Positions 6,032 through 8,474 of a stretch of DNA of 8,474 nt are shown here, piece after piece; positions within the stretch are counted from its first letter, which is position 1, and each line of letters opens with the position of its first letter. This DNA comes from CAYSEW01 sp964430245. GTDB taxonomy: Bacteria > Bacteroidota > Bacteroidia > Flavobacteriales_D > Parvicellaceae. The position numbers and the translations under genes are program-made. Where the stretch lies: the NCBI GenBank assembly GCA_964430245.1, contig CAYSEW010000049.1:1-8474 (forward strand), given 5' to 3'. The notes under the pieces are model-generated. The model saw only the letters and a program-made list of their open reading frames with translations, was not told the origin of the DNA and ran no database searches.

Positions 6032-8089
6032 CTAGAGCTTTTCAATTTTTACAAATTTGTTTTGATTTAAAAACTGAATATTAATTAGGTAAATTCCTTT
6101 TGCCCAATTTTCAGAATTAAGCGAGATGCTTTTTGAATTAAGGTTCTTTTTAACAGCGACTATTCTGCCGTAAATATCATAAACTTTTAAAGAATAAAAA
6201 GGTGCATCAGACTTAATGTTAAGGAGATTATTTATAGGGTTTGGAAATAGATTAACAGAAGGGTTCGTGTCGTTTATAGATAACACCGAAGCAGAAAAAA
6301 TATTAATATCATCTATGTAGAGGTTGTTTCCCCCATCAGAATGAAAAGCGAATTTAAATCTAAAATCAGAGACACAATATGAAGAGACAATACTTGTCAC
6401 ATAAACTTCCTGCCATTGGTTTGAAGAGGGGGTAAACACTCCACCTTGATTAGGAGCTGTAGGCAAATATTGATTAGATATTATTTTTCTAACAGACCAG
6501 GTCTCTCCACAGTCTTTAGAAGCTAATACATGTAAATGATCATTATTGCTGCTATTTTTATCAGCATAGGCATATTTAAACGTGATCACAGCTTCTGTTT
6601 CACCTGAAAGGTCGATTGTATTACTAATCAACTCTTGAATGCCTCCATTGGTAATTTGATGATTGTTCAGTTGAGCTGAAAAGGCTCCGTTACTATATGC
6701 ATTTGATGTTACCTCCCAATTGTCATTATTCACTGTCCAATCATTATTTGGTAGTATTGTGTTTTCATAACCTTCATTATAAGGTATTGGAAGACCACTT
6801 GATGGAAGCACTGTTATGTAATCAATTTTTGATTCAGTAAGCGAGGATAGTCCATCTGAGGCAACAAGAGAAACTTCGTAATTCCCTGGATTATTATATG
6901 TTATTATTGGATTTTGATCAGTAGAGTTAAAAGGAGTACCTCCATTAAAAGACCAATTCCAACTAAGTACATTATGAAAAGAATTATCGGTAAAATAAAT
7001 AGAATCTCCAGTACAAATGGTTAGTCTGTTAGCATTAAAGTCTGCTTTACAAAAAGGAGCAGGGCCATCGGTTCCTGTAGCTACAAGATTACTGGATTGC
7101 CATAAATTATTCCTTCCTCCTATTGAAGAAGTAATAGCAGTTCTCATTCTTGTTGCTTGTCCGGGAGTAAACATTTTTCTACAGCTAGATGCATAGTTCA
7201 TATAATTTTCCACATTTGCAATAGGGCCACATGCAGTATCATTATAATTACACCAATAGGACCCAATAGTATTAGGTGTGTCAGCCACACCATCATCTGA
7301 ATTACAATTTGAGGGCAACCCTGGTTCATTAGTGCTTCCCCAAGTATGAGGTAAATTAAGCCAATGGCCTGCCTCATGGGCCAACACCCTGCTTTTTGTT
7401 GGATTACTCGTGCCTATACTTCCCATGTAATTATATTTCATCCAAATACCATTTCCCATACTAGTCCCAAAAAAGTTGGATGGATAATGAGTGTAGCCAG
7501 CGACACCATCGCTTGGGTTCCCGCATATAACCACATTTAAATAGTTATGACCAGACCAATTACCTTGATAGACATCATTTTCAGAAATTATTGCATTAAT
7601 TTGATCGGAGCCTTCACTAAAATCTGAAACATAACTCAAAGGAGATTGAGTTCTTGTTATACCGCTAAAACAGGAGCCATCAGGCGCTTTTGTAGCAAGG
7701 ACAAATTCAATTTCAATATCTGCAGGAACACCCTGAAACTGAGGAGCTACGGTTGCTGTGTCTGCATTTAACTTCCTAAAATCTCTATTAAGGACTTCAA
7801 GAGCATCTAATATTTGTGCATTTGAAATATTTTCTATTCCTCCATTATGAATTATATGAAAAACAATAGGAACTTTATAAATAGTGCCTTTAGTGTTTTT
7901 TGAGGAGATAAGACTCTTCTCTTCAATAACAAACTGTGCCTGTTCTTCAATGTGTAGCTGAAGTCTTTTAGGGTTTTCAAGTAGACGCTTTAAAAGGATA
8001 TGTTGACCACAATCATTGTGTTCATGAGCTTGAGAAGAACATGGGGTTTTGAAAAAAATTACAAATAATAATAGCAAGTAACGTATCAT
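6032..8089 (-). CDS. Secreted M43-type zinc metalloprotease with PKD domain and T9SS sorting domain
   Basis: This 685-residue precursor has a signal peptide at about 1-20 (MIRYLLLLFVIFF, polar tail, SSQA) and a propeptide to about 70. An M43 (pappalysin/cytophagalysin-like) metzincin domain begins at VPIVFHIIH 73-81. Zinc ligands lie in HEAGHWLNLPH 238-248 with catalytic E239, followed by DGVADTP 266-272 and the Met-turn ENYMNYA 294-300 with M297. C262, C280, C287 and C303 could form disulfides. A PKD domain spans about 349-428 (WNWSFNGG). A jelly-roll or MAM-like domain spans 433-600, ending YIDDINIF. The C-terminus is a T9SS type A sorting domain: FPNPINNLLNI 615-625, VYDIYGRIV 636-644, GIYLINI 665-671 and a basic end at KIEKL. 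It should be exported by Sec, then delivered to the surface or medium by T9SS, and cleave extracellular protein. The start is ATG 8089-8087, just after a short hairpin. Confidence 0.93.
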   Translation of the reverse strand: MIRYLLLLFVIFFKTPCSSQAHEHNDCGQHILLKRLLENPKRLQLHIEEQAQFVIEEKSLISSKNTKGTIYKVPIVFHIIHNGGIENISNAQILDALEVLNRDFRKLNADTATVAPQFQGVPADIEIEFVLATKAPDGSCFSGITRTQSPLSYVSDFSEGSDQINAIISENDVYQGNWSGHNYLNVVICGNPSDGVAGYTHYPSNFFGTSMGNGIWMKYNYMGSIGTSNPTKSRVLAHEAGHWLNLPHTWGSTNEPGLPSNCNSDDGVADTPNTIGSYWCNYNDTACGPIANVENYMNYASSCRKMFTPGQATRMRTAITSSIGGRNNLWQSSNLVATGTDGPAPFCKADFNANRLTICTGDSIYFTDNSFHNVLSWNWSFNGGTPFNSTDQNPIITYNNPGNYEVSLVASDGLSSLTESKIDYITVLPSSGLPIPYNEGYENTILPNNDWTVNNDNWEVTSNAYSNGAFSAQLNNHQITNGGIQELISNTIDLSGETEAVITFKYAYADKNSSNNDHLHVLASKDCGETWSVRKIISNQYLPTAPNQGGVFTPSSNQWQEVYVTSIVSSYCVSDFRFKFAFHSDGGNNLYIDDINIFSASVLSINDTNPSVNLFPNPINNLLNIKSDAPFYSLKVYDIYGRIVAVKKNLNSKSISLNSENWAKGIYLINIQFLNQNKFVKIEKL

Positions 8090-8116
8090 TTTAATTTAAT
8101 TAGCTGTTAAATTAAA
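8090..8116. repeat. Perfect 10-bp AT hairpin abutting the protease start codon
   Basis: TTTAATTTAA (8090-8099) and TTAAATTAAA (8107-8116) are perfect reverse complements with a 7-base loop. In the protease direction the hairpin ends at the base just before the ATG, so it would form in the mRNA leader or act as a DNA dyad. It has no G or C in the stem, so the RNA form would be weak and temperature-sensitive. It may be an operator, a modest translation control element, or a chance result of A/T-rich leader sequence. Confidence 0.4.
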
Positions 8117-8123
8117 CATTAAT

Positions 8124-8158
8124 TTTTAAGCAGAGTTGCCTTTGTTTAGAGCTTAAAA
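8124..8158. repeat. Short inverted repeat between exonuclease and protease genes
   Basis: TTTTAAGC (8124-8131) and GCTTAAAA (8151-8158) form 8-bp arms with a 19-base loop. It lies within the 89-base gap after the exonuclease stop and before the protease start, both on the minus strand. Neither side has a T run, so a terminator is not clear; a binding site in the protease promoter region is equally possible. Eight-base arms in such AT-rich DNA are only weak evidence. Confidence 0.25.
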
Positions 8159-8178
8159 GATTATTAAAGGAATAATTC

Positions 8179-8474
8179 CTAGGTAGATATTATAAAAGCA
8201 TCTTCTATTAATGGCTCTCCTCTATATTTTCTAAAAAGCTGAATAGTTGCGATTACATCTTTTTCACAATAGAGAATTATTCTCTCTAGGTCGTTGTCCT
8301 CAAAAAACACTTTAGCTACTTGACTCCCGTCCATATCATCTTTAGGAGTAGGAATGTCAAAAATGTGGGTTAGAAGTTCTAAAGAAGTATAATGCTTATA
8401 GTCCCCAAATTTCCACAAGTCTAAAGTGTCTAGGTTATTAATTTCCCATGGTTTTTTCCCATGATTATCTAATA
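8179..8474 (-). CDS. PolB-like 3'-5' exonuclease, C-terminal part (5' end outside window)
   Basis: The frame is open from the window edge to a TAG at 8181-8179, giving 97 residues. The fragment reads LDNHGKKPWEINNLDTLDLW, then KFGDYKHYTSLELL, IPTPKDDMDGSQV and LERIILYCEKDVIATIQLF. This pattern (KPWE, LDT--LWKFGDYK-YTSLELL, IPTPKDD-DGS-V, YC-KDV) is that of the predicted 3'-5' exonuclease related to the PolB proofreading domain, a stand-alone protein of roughly 230 residues common in Bacteroidota. Y68 and D72 of the fragment give the Exo III motif YxxxD; the Exo I and Exo II acidic residues lie upstream, outside the window. Its role would be trimming 3' ends of DNA (RNase H-like fold, two metal ions), but the exact substrate is not established. 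TTG at 8418-8416 is internal leucine, not the start. It is upstream of the protease on the same strand, but the 89-base gap gives no strong sign of one operon. Confidence 0.8.
   Translation of the reverse strand, partial: LDNHGKKPWEINNLDTLDLWKFGDYKHYTSLELLTHIFDIPTPKDDMDGSQVAKVFFEDNDLERIILYCEKDVIATIQLFRKYRGEPLIEDAFIIST

Noticed and set aside
8416..8418. TTG as start of a 79-residue protein at the right edge.
   Set aside because: The frame continues upstream to the window edge with family-like sequence (KPWE, LDT), so the TTG is an internal leucine codon of a truncated exonuclease.
6032..8474. Exonuclease and protease as one minus-strand operon.
   Set aside because: The gap is 89 bases with two dyads in it, and the functions (intracellular DNA trimming, surface protease) have no evident link.

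Overview
The window looks like chromosomal DNA from a member of the Bacteroidota (Cytophagales- or Flavobacteriia-like; I cannot place it further). The evidence is an AT-rich sequence, starts with no Shine-Dalgarno motif but A/T-rich leaders, a secreted protease ending in a type IX secretion (T9SS) sorting domain, an RNase R tail and a PolB-like 3'-5' exonuclease of the type common in that phylum, and a kinase H-box of the HNVRSP form.

Layout. (1) Positions 1-218, plus strand: the 3' end of an RNase R gene, whose stop codon lies in the foot of an AT-rich inverted repeat. (2) Positions 322-3396, plus strand: a two-gene operon. The first gene encodes a three-part fusion: a DsbA/FrnE/SpxH-like thioredoxin-fold domain with a CSTC motif, a small winged-helix-like segment, and a complete FAD-dependent monooxygenase. 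Three bases later comes a fold-type I PLP aminotransferase. An operator-like cluster of TTACT/AGTAA half-sites sits just upstream of the operon. (3) Positions 3494-6030, plus strand: a signalling cassette of two paralogous stand-alone receiver proteins and a soluble PAS-PAS histidine kinase. The kinase apparently starts at a TTG that overlaps the stop of the second receiver. No output domain is encoded here. (4) Positions 6032-8089, minus strand: a 685-residue secreted M43-type zinc metalloprotease with PKD, jelly-roll-like and T9SS sorting domains. It converges on the kinase gene with one base between the two stop codons. (5) Positions 8179-8474, minus strand: the C-terminal 97 residues of a 3'-5' exonuclease whose start lies beyond the window.

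How the genes may work together. The fusion protein and the aminotransferase are probably co-translated and may form a small oxidative or amino-acid-derived metabolic pathway; the substrate cannot be read from the sequence. The receivers and kinase probably form a phosphorelay or a competing-receiver module whose outputs are proteins encoded elsewhere. The protease and exonuclease look like independent genes. No RNA genes, CRISPR arrays, insertion sequences or attachment sites were seen, and no gene-free stretch exceeds about 105 bases.

The most unusual item is the DsbA-like/winged-helix/FAD-monooxygenase fusion with its paired aminotransferase. The receiver-receiver-kinase cassette is second.
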